Shown here piece after piece: positions 37,118 through 47,600 of a DNA stretch of 60,081 nucleotides (positions within the stretch are counted from its first letter, which is position 1; every line of letters starts with the position of its first letter). The stretch is from contig JASAON010001566.1 in assembly GCA_030849065.1 (NCBI GenBank), forward strand, positions 1-60,081. The letters are read 5' to 3'. The DNA is from Jaenimonas drosophilae. Lineage: Eukaryota > Euglenozoa > Kinetoplastea > Trypanosomatida > Trypanosomatidae. Below the pieces are notes generated by a model. It was not told where the DNA came from, searched no databases, and was given only the letters and a program-made list of their open reading frames with translations. The translations under genes were made by a program, and so were the position numbers.

Positions 37118-39208
37118 ATGCACGCCCCATCCATCCATCAAGATGGCCTTCCTGCGGTGTGGTTGATGCTCGCCAATGACATACCACGCGGAGATGGCCA
37201 AACACTCCCGGCGGGGATGTACGATGCAGAGCTCCACGAGCAGTGGAGGCAGGCCCTGAGCGACTTTGACGAGCATCTGAAACAGCCACTTCCTCCACCT
37301 CAAGGCCCGACCATCGATGTGTGTGGCGGCGGTGCCACAGCTCCGAGTGAGGATGATGTTTCTGCAGCTGCTGCACCGAGCCAGCGACCTCCCTCTCCGT
37401 CCATGGAGGAGTTCCTCGCCATGACGGCGGAGCTGGAGCGCATGAACCGCGACGTCTTGGCCAGCGGAGGGGCGAGCGCGGAGGAGGAGTCGCGCACGCT
37501 CGGCGCGGACCGCCTGGACCCGCTCATGACGAAGGGCCTGAGCCTCGCGCTGCGAAGGCGGTGTGAAGAGGCATCGAAGCACTTCTCTGCGGCGCGCTAC
37601 GCCGAGGCGTTGCGTGTGCTGGAGGAGGTGGCCGAGTCCTGTGGCCCCACCAAGACCTCCATCTCCCTCATCAATAACCTCGCCGTGTGCCAGTACAAGC
37701 TGGAGCGTTGGCCAGCCTGCACACAAACCTGTGAGCGCTGCCTTGATGTATGCCCCGCATGGGAGGTGGCGCGACGTAGGCTCTGCCGGATGTACGTTGC
37801 GCAAGACAACCTCACCGCTGCACGTGCCGTGGCCGCCACCTACAAGCAGAGCCCCAACTGGTCATTGGAGTGGGCGGCCATGAAGGCCCTGGAGAGCTAC
37901 CACATTCTCATTGATTCGCATCAGTACCCGCACGCCGCGAAGGAGCTACAACGTTTGTGCGATATTATTCCGTGTTCTGCATTTGAAGCGCTGCAGGTGG
38001 CGCAGATCTCCTTGGAGAGCACCACGGCGGCTCTGCAGTACGCCAACACGGCGTTGGCGCGCTACCCCTTCTCGACGGAGCTCCTCCTGTGGCGGGCGGA
38101 GCTCACGTTGCGCATGTCATCGAGTGTGCCGGAGCTCCACGAGGTACTCCGTCATCTTCAACGTTGCGATGCGGCCGCGTCGGATGCTCGATGCCGCCAG
38201 GCAGTGGCACGGCTTCGCCGATGCCTCGAGGTGATGGAGGAGCTGAATGTGCTGATTGGGGAGGGACGGTGGCCGTCGGTGGTATCGGCGAGCACCCGCG
38301 CGCTGAGCTCATCGGGAGTGAATGATGGGGTTATGTTCTATCTCCTCTCTCGACGTGCCCAGGCCAGGATGGAGATGCAGGCGTGGTACGATGGCCTCGA
38401 TGACTGCCATCGTGCCATGAGCTACACCGAGAGCGATGCCGCCAAGGCATATCTGCTCCATCTTATGGCAAGAGGAGAGGAGGGCCTACTCCGCTTCAAG
38501 GATGCGCTGCTGCATGGCCAACAAAGTCTGGCACTGCGACCTGATCAACGGGTGCAGGTACTCCTCGCGCGCGTGCAAGGGAAGCTGGCGGAGCAGCAAA
38601 AGCGGCAGCAGGAGGAGGAGGGCCGTCAGCGGGCCGCACAGCAGGAAGAGCGGGAGCGGGCGGCGGATCACGAGCGACGACGTGCGGCAGAGCATCAACG
38701 TGAGCGGGCGGCGGGGTATGCGCGGGATCGTGCTGATGAGGAGAAGCGCCAACGTGCGGCGGAGGAGGAGGAGCGCCGCAGCCGCAGCCACAATGATGAC
38801 GATGATGAGGATGATAATGATGATGATGATGCACGCACCAACCACTACAGCAGAGGTGGCGGAGGTGGTCGTGGTGCTGGACGCCGACCGGAGCCTCAGA
38901 CGTACGCCAACCGCGCGCGTGGCGGCGGTGGCGCGCGAAGATCGGGTGAGCGCGGAAAGCCGCCGCCGCGTGAGACGAAGCGGCCGCCTCCTCCTCCGCG
39001 GATGTCCATGGCCAATTCGCATTTGCGTTGTCTCGAGCTCCCCGCCGGCTCTGATGTGGTGGCGGTGAAGCGTGCGTACCGCGCCATGGCGATGAAGTGG
39101 CACCCCGATCGTTGGTGTGGCGCCACGACGGAGGCCATTCAGCACGCGGAGGCCAGGTTCAAGGAGATGCAAAACGCCTATGAGCAGCTCATGGCAACAA
39201 TGACGTGA
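37118..39208 (+). CDS. TPR repeat protein with C-terminal J domain (DNAJC7/TPR2-like co-chaperone)
   Basis: A 696-residue protein. Residues ~140-480 are helical repeats of TPR type (for example ALRRRCEEASKHFSAARYAEALRVLEEVAE, SLINNLAVCQYKLERWPACTQTCERCLDVCPAW, YLLHLMARGEEGLLRFKDALLHGQQSLALRPDQ). Residues ~485-555 form a long charged Arg/Glu/Ala helix, followed by an Asp- and Gly/Arg-rich linker. Residues ~632-696 form a J domain ending the protein, with the HPD motif at H662-P663-D664. TPR plus a C-terminal J domain is the layout of DNAJC7 and P58IPK-type co-chaperones that link Hsp70 and Hsp90. There is no signal peptide or ER-retention signal, so a cytosolic role is likelier. The N-terminal ~130 residues are Pro-rich and unplaced. 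Confidence 0.87.
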   Translation: MHAPSIHQDGLPAVWLMLANDIPRGDGQTLPAGMYDAELHEQWRQALSDFDEHLKQPLPPPQGPTIDVCGGGATAPSEDDVSAAAAPSQRPPSPSMEEFLAMTAELERMNRDVLASGGASAEEESRTLGADRLDPLMTKGLSLALRRRCEEASKHFSAARYAEALRVLEEVAESCGPTKTSISLINNLAVCQYKLERWPACTQTCERCLDVCPAWEVARRRLCRMYVAQDNLTAARAVAATYKQSPNWSLEWAAMKALESYHILIDSHQYPHAAKELQRLCDIIPCSAFEALQVAQISLESTTAALQYANTALARYPFSTELLLWRAELTLRMSSSVPELHEVLRHLQRCDAAASDARCRQAVARLRRCLEVMEELNVLIGEGRWPSVVSASTRALSSSGVNDGVMFYLLSRRAQARMEMQAWYDGLDDCHRAMSYTESDAAKAYLLHLMARGEEGLLRFKDALLHGQQSLALRPDQRVQVLLARVQGKLAEQQKRQQEEEGRQRAAQQEERERAADHERRRAAEHQRERAAGYARDRADEEKRQRAAEEEERRSRSHNDDDDEDDNDDDDARTNHYSRGGGGGRGAGRRPEPQTYANRARGGGGARRSGERGKPPPRETKRPPPPPRMSMANSHLRCLELPAGSDVVAVKRAYRAMAMKWHPDRWCGATTEAIQHAEARFKEMQNAYEQLMATMT

Positions 39209-39422
39209 ATGTAAGTATGAGGGCCGCACCACGCAGGATGTGTGGGATGTGGGGCCAACACACAGCTCCGCTTCAACGGGAGGAGATGCCCCCCTTGTCT
39301 TCCTCCCATCCTTCTTGATCTCAACACACTCAATCAGCAACGCACATGTGTGCTCCAGGCCAGGTTGTTGTTTCACTGCACCCAACGCACTCTTTGTCCT
39401 CTTCCTCTTCCATCATTTATCC

Positions 39423-39454
<32 letters not shown>

Positions 39455-39562
39455 GCCAAGAGTGAAGCTCAGGGGGCCCCGCCTTACGCCTCTGCCCCGC
39501 CACACATACACTATTCGTACGCACGCACATTGCCGGGTGGGCGCTGCTCGTTATCCTCTACG
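39209..39562. other. intergenic region
   Basis: Holds a CT-rich tract and a (TTG)n run at about 39424-39454. The frame of the next gene is open through this region, but translation there is low-complexity and does not match the family. Confidence 0.6.
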
Positions 39563-41629
39563 ATGGGCCTCCTAACCACCGGTGGCGAGCCGATGCAGTG
39601 GGGCACAGATGCCAACAACCAGGCTGTGCCCCACGTCAGCGCGCACGGCATTCAGCAGTTTCTGAATATTTTCGAGACCAAGAAGGATTTGGATCACTGC
39701 CCCTTTCTATGGGGAGAGGAGCTGGAGCACCAGCTCATCCGTATCACCGACGATGGAGTGGAGCTCTGCCTCGATGCGATGGAGACAATGGAGCGTATCT
39801 CTGCGCGCGAGGACTGCGGCGCCATTTGGCATCCAGAGTACGGCAGCTTCATGGCGGAGAGCACGCCAGCCGATCCCTACACCATCACCGCGGAGAGCTT
39901 GTGCTCCGTCGAGGCCAACATCCGTCATCGTGTGGCGCTGCTCGACGCGGAAGCGCCACCCGGGGTTGTTGGCACCACCTTCGTCACGTTCCCGTTGATG
40001 GGCGTTGGCAAATTCATCACGAGTGAGAGCACCGACTCGCCCTACTCCGAATCTCTCTTCATTCCGGATGTGTGCATCAACCGATCACATCCACGTTTTG
40101 CCAATCTCACCGCCAACATTCGTCTGCGACGTGGCCGCAAAGTTTGCATTCAGGTGCCGCTCTTCATGGATTCCAAAACCATGGAAGCCACAGTTGATAA
40201 GCGTCTCAACATTGATTATCACCCGCGCAACGTGGATATCGATTGTGGCGTCGCCGACAACAAGACGAAGAAGACACGCAAGTTTGGTGATGAGCTGGAC
40301 GAAGGTTCTGACGATGCCAAGACGCCGTCATTTGTGGCGAGCCCCATCGATCCAAAAGAGAAGCAGTACCCCGCCGCCGAGGCCCTCACCCATCTCTTCA
40401 CTCCTGCCACGATGTACTACTACTGCCAGTACTACTCGGAACAGCAACAGGAGAACGTGAAGAAGCGCTACGACGCCTGCCCCTGCCCGGTGCCATCTGT
40501 TACTCACCCGTGCATCTACATGGATTGCATGGCCTTTGGCATGGGCAACAGCTGCTTGCAGGTGACGATGCAATTGGAGAATGTGCGGCAGGCGCGGAAG
40601 GTCTACGACCAGCTCGCCATTCTCTGCCCCGCCTTCCTTGCCTTGAGCTCCGCCACCCCATTTCAGAAGGGGCTTCTCTGTGATTCTGACGTGCGGTGGC
40701 TGACCATCGCCGCCTCCGTCGATGATCGCAAGCGTGAAGAGGTGCCACGCATCATCAAGTCGCGCTACGACTCCATCTCCGTCTTCATTGACGAGGACGA
40801 GCCCCGGCTGGATACCTTCAATGACTCCCCCGTTGAGATCAACTGCCCATACTACGAGCTACTCACGGAGAAGGGCATTGATGCACGCCTGGCCAAGCAC
40901 ATTGCCCACCTCTTCATTCGTGATCCACTCGTGATGTACGACAAGATGATTGATATTGATGATCGTTCTCACACGGAACACTTCGAGAACATCCAATCCA
41001 CCAACTGGCAGACGGTGCGCTTCAAGCCACCGCCCTTAAGCAGCAACATTGGTTGGCGCGTGGAGTTCCGTGTGATGGATATCCAGCCCACCCCGCTGGA
41101 AAATGCCGCCTTCTCCGTCTTTGTGCCCCTCCTCACGCGGAGTATCATCAAGTATGGCTGCAGCTTCTATACCAAGATGTCTGTGGTGGATGCCAACATG
41201 GGCCGAGCGCATCGCATCAATCCCTGCGGTGAGAAGTACGTGATGCGGCGCAACATCTTTGATGCCATGGATGACACCACAGAGAAGCTCTCCATCCACG
41301 AGATTTTCAACGGGTCGGAGGGCGGCTTCTTTGGCCTCATTCCGCTTGTGCGACGGTACCTCAACGACGAAGGCTTGCGTTGCTCCCAGCTCGATGGGTA
41401 TCTGGAGCTCCTCTCGATGCGTGCGGCAGGTACCATTCCAACCCCGGCGCAGTACCTCCGCAACTTTGTTATGAAGCATGCCGACTACCGTCATGACTCT
41501 CGCATCACTCCGCGCATCGCACGGGATCTGACGGAACACATCCACGCACTATCAACGGGCGAGCGGGCAGACAGCGCCTATATCCCTGCCCACCTCCTCG
41601 GCTCGCATAAGCGGCCACGCCAAGATTGA
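39563..41629 (+). CDS. GSH1: glutamate-cysteine ligase (gamma-glutamylcysteine synthetase), eukaryotic catalytic type
   Basis: A 688-residue enzyme catalysing the ATP-dependent joining of L-glutamate and L-cysteine. This is the first, limiting step of glutathione synthesis and, in kinetoplastids, also feeds trypanothione. The start MGLLTTGGEPMQW matches the start of animal GCLC. Family landmarks in order are FLWGEELEHQLI, WHPEYGSFMAESTPADPY, SVEANIRHR, HPRFANLTANIRLRRG, YMDCMAFGMGNSCLQVT, VRWLTIAASVDDR, AHLFIRDPLVMY, HFENIQSTNWQTVRFKPPP, IGWRVEFRVMDIQPT and the C-terminal FFGLIPLVRRYL. A Lys/Asp-rich insert at about residues 226-270 is absent from animal enzymes and recalls the trypanosomatid ones. 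Family length is ~640-690 aa. The upstream 107 in-frame codons are not family-like and were excluded. Confidence 0.97.
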   Translation: MGLLTTGGEPMQWGTDANNQAVPHVSAHGIQQFLNIFETKKDLDHCPFLWGEELEHQLIRITDDGVELCLDAMETMERISAREDCGAIWHPEYGSFMAESTPADPYTITAESLCSVEANIRHRVALLDAEAPPGVVGTTFVTFPLMGVGKFITSESTDSPYSESLFIPDVCINRSHPRFANLTANIRLRRGRKVCIQVPLFMDSKTMEATVDKRLNIDYHPRNVDIDCGVADNKTKKTRKFGDELDEGSDDAKTPSFVASPIDPKEKQYPAAEALTHLFTPATMYYYCQYYSEQQQENVKKRYDACPCPVPSVTHPCIYMDCMAFGMGNSCLQVTMQLENVRQARKVYDQLAILCPAFLALSSATPFQKGLLCDSDVRWLTIAASVDDRKREEVPRIIKSRYDSISVFIDEDEPRLDTFNDSPVEINCPYYELLTEKGIDARLAKHIAHLFIRDPLVMYDKMIDIDDRSHTEHFENIQSTNWQTVRFKPPPLSSNIGWRVEFRVMDIQPTPLENAAFSVFVPLLTRSIIKYGCSFYTKMSVVDANMGRAHRINPCGEKYVMRRNIFDAMDDTTEKLSIHEIFNGSEGGFFGLIPLVRRYLNDEGLRCSQLDGYLELLSMRAAGTIPTPAQYLRNFVMKHADYRHDSRITPRIARDLTEHIHALSTGERADSAYIPAHLLGSHKRPRQD

Positions 41630-42270
41630 TTGCATGATTGCATGAATGTGCGTCGTGCACATCTCTCTTCTTCTTTTTTTCGCCAAAACAAACACAACAG
41701 ACAACCAACTCGTCACCAAAACGATGCTGACTTCCTCTCACGGAGGGGAGGAGACTGATGCATGTGCAGCAGCAGCAGCTCGAGGGCTCTCCATCCATCC
41801 ATCCTACCCCTTCTCAGCCCATCTTAGTGGCTACGGATCGTCCACCACACACAAACTTTATTATCATTTTGTATTTTTCATAGCTTTTGTGGCTTTGTTT
41901 GCGTCATGTGTCGAAGGAAACAACAAGAACAACAACAACAACAAAAACGTCATCCCCACGAATGTTCTCCCCTCATTCTCGAGACATCCACAAAAAAAAA
42001 AGGGTTTTTTTTTTCTTGGTGAATGGTGTTTGGCGTTGGCCAACTCCTCATGCACCAACGGACGAAGAGATAACGGCGCGTGGCAACTCACGGTTGTGCT
42101 GCAACTTGCCACGTGAGGCTGCTCTTCATCTCTTCATCTCTTCATCATGAGAAGAAGGCGTGTGCCACCTGCATATTCTGTGTGAGTCATTCTGCCTCAT
42201 CCTCTTCCTCCTTCTTGTTGCTGTAGCTCTCCCCTCCCCCATATACACACATTGGTACAGGCAAGTGGCC
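41630..42270. other. intergenic region
   Basis: Contains (AAC)n near 41920-41945, A- and T-runs near 41993-42013, and CT-rich tracts ending in AG at 42225-42226 and 42259-42260, either of which could be the acceptor of the next gene. No gene is seen. Confidence 0.6.
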
Positions 42271-42732
42271 ATGGATGCGGTGGGCACCAAATTAGTCTTT
42301 CTTGACTGCGATGGCGTCATTTCTCCCATGGGCGGCCAGCTCTTCTCTCCACCACACATGGCGCGGCTGCGACGCATCGTCACCGCCACTGGTGCGAAGA
42401 TTGTTCTGAGTACCTCGTGGCGCACCTCTGAGTTTGGCCGTCAGGAGGTGGCGAAGCACCTCATCAATAACTCCATGCCCACCTTCATTGGCTGCACACC
42501 ATCGCTCCCGAGTGCATCCCGATCGCGAGAGATACTCCATTGGGTGGAGGCACACAAGGAGGAGCTGAAGATTGTGAATTTTGTGGCGCTGGACGACATC
42601 CATCTCGCCGCCTTGGCACCCGATCGGGCCTTCTTCTCCAAACACGCTGTTTGTACCAACTCATCCACGGGCCTCACCGATGCGGAGGCCGACGTTGCGA
42701 TACAACTGCTGCAGGACTCGAATAACTTCTAA
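42271..42732 (+). CDS. HAD-superfamily protein (Swiss-army-knife-type HAD domain)
   Basis: A 153-residue single-domain protein of the haloacid dehalogenase fold. Motif I is D12-x-D14 in VFLDCDGVIS, motif II is S47 in a TGAKIVLSTSWR block, and the distal acidic pair is D108-D109 in FVALDDIHL. The TGAKIVLS.SWR segment is typical of the small HAD domains first noted in Swiss-army-knife RNA-repair proteins. Such domains are predicted phosphatases acting on nucleic-acid ends or small phosphoesters. Here the domain stands alone with no ligase partner nearby, so a substrate cannot be named. The ATG at 42271 follows a likely acceptor AG at 42259-42260; the 37 upstream codons are hydrophobic pyrimidine-tract translation. 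Confidence 0.85.
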   Translation: MDAVGTKLVFLDCDGVISPMGGQLFSPPHMARLRRIVTATGAKIVLSTSWRTSEFGRQEVAKHLINNSMPTFIGCTPSLPSASRSREILHWVEAHKEELKIVNFVALDDIHLAALAPDRAFFSKHAVCTNSSTGLTDAEADVAIQLLQDSNNF

Positions 42733-42830
42733 GCTGCTTGCACACAATCAGCCGTGTTTACGAGTACGTGTCTCATTCATCTTTTTGTTACCTACATATG
42801 TAAATGTGTTTTTACATTCACGTCATGCCA

Positions 42831-42868
42831 TCTTTTCTTCTCTTCTCTTGTGTTGTTGTATTCTTCAG
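42831..42868 (+). promoter_or_regulatory. putative trans-splice acceptor
   Basis: A T/C-rich tract ends in AG at 42867-42868, 23 bases before the ATG at 42891. It sits in the shortest intergenic gap of the window (158 bp). Confidence 0.6.
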
Positions 42869-42890
42869 CCGTCAAATACATCATCTCACG

Positions 42891-44159
42891 ATGTTGTCTT
42901 CTCAGGCAAACGATTATGGGGAGCCTGCGGGTGAGGAGCTTCCATCACCGCACTCTACCAAGATGGCTGCCTACATGGCCGACGCCATTGAAGAGCTGGA
43001 GCGCACGTATGCGGTACGCCTGCCACGAATTCCTGGCGCCGGTGCATCCAAGGCTGCCTCTGGCCGCCCCAAGCGCTCGAGCCACAACCAGAACCAGCAG
43101 GCACTTCCTCCTCTAGCGAAGGGGAGCCCCCAACAACCAAAGAAGCAGAACAAACAGCAGCAACAACAACAACAACAGCAGCAACAGTTGGTGCCGTACT
43201 CAAAGCGCTCGCACCACCTTGTCCCCGTCCACAACCGCGGCGGGCGCGTGTCGTCGGCGCGACGCAAGGCCGCCCAGCCCACCGACTTCGGCACCGCCCT
43301 GCGTTATTTGGAGGTGCTCGAGGAATCACAGCGCAGTGCCATCAAATTTGATGAGTGCCGCTACAGCCAACGTCTCTACGAGTGGCGGGAGGACGGCCTT
43401 CAGGCCATCGCCACCCGACAATCCGAGCGTTGTGAGCTGCTATGGATTCTCTTTGATGAGCAGCAGGCCGACATGCGCAAGATGGAGCACCGCGACCGAT
43501 ACAACATCACCTTCCGTGAGTCCAATGAGTTCGACGTGATGATGAAGGCTCTCGCCACCACACAGGTTGAGCACCAGGAACGTCGCGCCATCGTGGATAC
43601 CGAGCAGGACAAGTTCCGGCTCATCCTCAACGCCGACCGCTACGACCGACGTTTGCAGCAGCTTCTCGCCGATGCCCGTGAGCCGGTGGAGATCTGTGAT
43701 TGCAAGACTAACCACGCCATTCACGAGTGCCGCCGCCAAGAGGCCCGGGACCTTATCTTCAGTGTTCTGCCCGACTGCAGCAGCGATGACGAGGATGACA
43801 CACGGCCAACAACAGATCGCTATGGCGGCTCAGAGCTCCTCAAGAGCCCACCACCACCACCACCACCACAGGTCGAGGAGGCTCAGCAGCCGGTGGCTCA
43901 GCCATCATCATCTGCCAGCCACTCCCCCGAGAGCGAGCCCGTTGCACAACCGCCATCACAGCCGCAGCACAGCGAGGCCGAGGTGAGCCATGAATATCGT
44001 CGGGACCTAGCGCGCAGCCTTGTGGAGAGCGTCTTGCTTCCTTACGCAGGCGAGGCGGATGGCGGGTGCTGCTGCCAGGACCGAGCTGCTGTGCACGATT
44101 GCCGCCGGCACCAGGCCCACGACCTTGTGGAGGAGGTGCTCCGTGAGTACCTTCCTTGA
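42891..44159 (+). CDS. coiled-coil protein with duplicated CxC-x6-HxC motif, function unknown
   Basis: A 422-residue protein I cannot assign. The N-terminal ~130 residues are basic with a polyQ tract (CAG/CAA mix, near 43158-43189). The middle (about 140-265) is a long charged helical region (YLEVLEESQRSAIKFDECRYSQRLYEWRED and on). The C-terminal part has two copies of a Cys/His element. Copy 1 has C269, C271, H278, C280 and copy 2 has C393, C395, H402, C404, each followed by CRRxxAxDL and a VL-ending helix. A Cys-less related helix, EYRRDLARSLVESVLLPY, precedes copy 2. The invariant C/H spacing suggests a small metal-binding module. A polyPro stretch and Ser/Gln-rich linker separate the copies. 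Coding status is clear from the leader and the constrained second half. Confidence 0.8.
   Translation: MLSSQANDYGEPAGEELPSPHSTKMAAYMADAIEELERTYAVRLPRIPGAGASKAASGRPKRSSHNQNQQALPPLAKGSPQQPKKQNKQQQQQQQQQQQLVPYSKRSHHLVPVHNRGGRVSSARRKAAQPTDFGTALRYLEVLEESQRSAIKFDECRYSQRLYEWREDGLQAIATRQSERCELLWILFDEQQADMRKMEHRDRYNITFRESNEFDVMMKALATTQVEHQERRAIVDTEQDKFRLILNADRYDRRLQQLLADAREPVEICDCKTNHAIHECRRQEARDLIFSVLPDCSSDDEDDTRPTTDRYGGSELLKSPPPPPPPQVEEAQQPVAQPSSSASHSPESEPVAQPPSQPQHSEAEVSHEYRRDLARSLVESVLLPYAGEADGGCCCQDRAAVHDCRRHQAHDLVEEVLREYLP
43158..43189 (+). repeat. (CAG/CAA)n polyglutamine tract
   Basis: A mixed CAG/CAA run encodes about ten Gln in the N-terminal part of the Cys/His-motif protein. It is one of the last trinucleotide repeats before the receptor array. 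Confidence 0.85.
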
Positions 44160-44657
44160 TGCTGGTCCGTTGCAGCAACTTACCGCCTGCTCTCTATTTT
44201 CCAGTTTCTGCACGTTTTTTTTTTCTGTGTCTTCACGTCGCATGACAAACGCCCCAGCTCCGATCCACAGCGGAATTGCATGGACTCAAGCTCCAACCCT
44301 GCGGTGAGGAGGTACGCGGAGCACCCATTTCTATGTAGAGCATCCATATCCGTGTCATGGTCTTTGACTGACCTGACTCTCCATGTACTCCCCTCTCACT
44401 TCACCCCACACACGAGATACCCTGTGGGCAATGAACTCATAATAACAACACCAGAACCATGCTTGCCTGTGACTAGACGAGATACGATCCCGTTTACGCA
44501 CCATCCTGACCTACACATGCAGCCTTCATGATGCTACCCTCTTCTTTTTCTTCTTCGATTCCTGTGCTGCGTCACAGCTGCTCAAGCGCTTGACACTATT
44601 GCACCGCTTTCCTCTTTTTCTATTCCACCAATTCTGCGTACCGGCCCAGCTACCCTC
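44160..44657. other. intergenic region before the receptor array
   Basis: No gene is seen. In contrast to all earlier gaps it contains no (TTG)n, (CAA)n or (ATC)n microsatellite, only a T-run near 44215-44223 and a pyrimidine tract. It marks the change in sequence character. Confidence 0.65.
44606..44649 (+). promoter_or_regulatory. putative trans-splice acceptor for receptor gene 1
   Basis: A CT-rich tract leads to AG at 44648-44649, eight bases before the ATG at 44658. Confidence 0.5.
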
Positions 44658-47600
44658 ATGCGGATTCTTTTGGTGCTGTTGCTGCTGCTATCCGCCCTAC
44701 ACATCTTGACTTCCGATGCCGCTAGTACCTTCATCATTGCAAGCGGCTACATCAATGACCAAACTGGCTTGGGCTACACCGATGCCGTATCACACTACGC
44801 CATTGGTGCCAGCATCGCGGCTTCAGCGTACTCGACCACGTCCATCGCCTTCACAGTCTCCCTTTGCGGTGGCGCCAGTCAGTCTGGCTGGGGCATCTTC
44901 AATTCCATCGCCTCACTCTCCAACGCAGTGGCCATGTTTGGCCCAGCAGGGCAGAACTTCCTCGATTCCTACTTTGCTTTTTCCAACCCCGGACTGGCCT
45001 TCTTGAACTTTGGCCCCATGAGCTTGTCACACTACACCCAGTTTGATCAGTTCGGCAGCTTCCACAACAACATCTACTTCACCTTTCCTGCTGACGTTGC
45101 GCAGTCCGTTGGGCTGCTGCAGTTCATGACACGCCGAACATTTTTCCCCAAGAAGCAGGTTGCCCTGTACGACAATTGCGACATGTGCACCGGAATCGGT
45201 CAACCGGCCACATTGCTCTTCACCCCCATCACCGCCACTCTTGGCATCACGGTGAGTACTGTGGGCATTGCCGACTACTCCTCATCTGATTACAGCACAA
45301 CGGTTGGAAACAAACCGGGTGTAATTTATATGCTCTCTCGCGCTGACTACAGCACATCGACCAACCAGTGGGTGGAGCAGATGCTTGTGGATGCAACCCT
45401 CATTGCGGCCAACACGACCCTCGTGTTTCCCTTCATGTTTGAATATCCAGTCTTGGCGACGTACCTCAGCAAAGCGTCGAGCTCCACCATGATGGCCGCT
45501 GAGAACATCATCTTCGCGTCACCTGTTCCTGGGGCAGATTCCACTGAATACACCGCCTCGCAAGAATTTCTCTCTCAGGTGTCCACCACCGGCCTCAGCA
45601 ATTGTCTGAAGAACTTCTACTTTGCTGGATGGCTGAACGGCTACGCCTTGATGCAAATGCTGACCAAGTACAGCCAGGGTTTCACTGCCGCAATCAACGG
45701 CTACAACAACTTTTTGGCAGCACAATCATCCTTTTCTTACTTGGACTACTACTTTGGGGAGTTTGGCCCCGATTCAACTTTGTCAAGCACAGCGTTGGGA
45801 CAGGGTGCGGTGGAAAGTTGTCACCAAACCGGTCATAGTATCTTCTTCCAGATTATGACCAAGAGTGGCTCTTCCTATGACATTGTTTCGATCCCAAATG
45901 CCATTTTTCAGTATGGCTTTGGTCAGTGCTCCAACCTTCTCCCGGCGAAAATGAGTCCACCAGTCGCCTACACGAGTCTCATTTCCATGCCGCAGAGCAT
46001 TCACGCGACCGGCATCACCACTTCTTCCTCATCCATGTTTTCGGATGTCTGTGGGCAAATGCAGGGAGCAGCGTGGCAATTATCCAACACGACGCTCTAC
46101 CGGTTCTTCAGCGACCACCCGCTCCTTGTATACTGCCTTTCTGTCTCGGACGTGACATCCGCCAGCAGCGCGTACAGCACCTACACCTCAAACTTCTACT
46201 CCCAAGCATTGGCGGGTATCATTCCCGACAGCATGGTGACGTCCAACGCCGCCTCTGGCGCACTTGTGCTTGATTTCATTCCGCAGACAACACAGCCTCG
46301 TATTTCTCAGGCCAACTACATTTATCTCTTCCCAACCCTGGACCAGGAGCTCTACATGATGACGGCATACCTGGGCAATGTGCTTCCAGCGACCGCTCCG
46401 ACATCTGCGGTGTGTGGTGTAGTGGGAAGCAGCAGTCTTTCGACCAGTGTTGTGACACTTTTGAGCAACACGCTGACCACCTTCGCCATCCCCTTCACTC
46501 AGTCCAACTTGGCAACGGCGACGAGCGGGACGCTTGCGTCGAGCATTTCTGCTGAATGCTCCTATGCGTTTGTCATTGGTGTTGATGGCGGGGATGCGGC
46601 GTCCTTGGCGACCTTCTTGACGGGCAACACTGCCGCCGTTGTCTTCATTTCATTTGATGACTACACAAAGTACTACTCCTCCTTTCAGACATCCTTCATG
46701 GCGTTGGACTCCTCCGTGACGAACCGGCTTGTGTTTGCCACCAATCTGCCCATGTGGACGGGTCCAACGCTTTCCTCGTCGGCCATGATGGCGTCGAGCG
46801 GGGTCTCCACGGTGGAGGGCTTTGTGGCAACAACACCAGCAAGCGCTCAGTCGCCCGCTGCTACTCGTCTTTTTGTTGCGGCGAAGATTTATGATGTGCT
46901 GTCCATCGCCCCATCCACATCGTGGACGTTGGGGAGCACCCAATCACTTCTCTACGGGAACTCAAGCATCAGTGCGGCTGGCATGCAGTTTGGCCCCTTC
47001 TCCACGACATGCAACTACTTTGCGGGCAGCAGTGACGGGACGTCCTGCGTCAACAACTACGGCGCACAGGACATCGCTGTGTGGTCCTTCACACGTGTTG
47101 TGACACCCGCCACACCTGTTCTCTTTGGACCCGGCACGCCTGCTGTTGTGTATGCCAAGGCTGGCACAACGACAAGTCTGACCGAGGATGCCGTGCAGCA
47201 GGCACAGCTTCCGCTGAATGTTTCCATGACGGATGAGCATGAGAATGCAGTCGTGGAATCTCAGCACTGCATCGATGAAGGCTCTGACTCAAGCACGACG
47301 ACCACCACCACCACCACGACCTCGACCACCACCACGACGACGACCACGACAAGCACAACGGCCAATCCTCATGGAAACACCGACGCTTCTACACACAGTA
47401 GCAGCAAGGATTCATCAAGTGAGGGGGCACTGAAGGTGCTTGTCATCATCTTGGCAGTGGCACTTGGTATCACAGTCCTCATCATTGTGCTGCTGCTACT
47501 GGCCAAGTATGGTGTGCTGAGGTGGATGTATGTGTGCTGCATGTCGGTGTGTTCCTCGTCTGGGCGTGGTGGCGCTCACAAACGTGTGCGCCAACGGGAA

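Noticed and set aside
39242..39562. Extended N terminus of glutamate-cysteine ligase
   Set aside because: The 107 extra codons include a polyVal run from (TTG)n. The conserved MGLL start of the family is at 39563.
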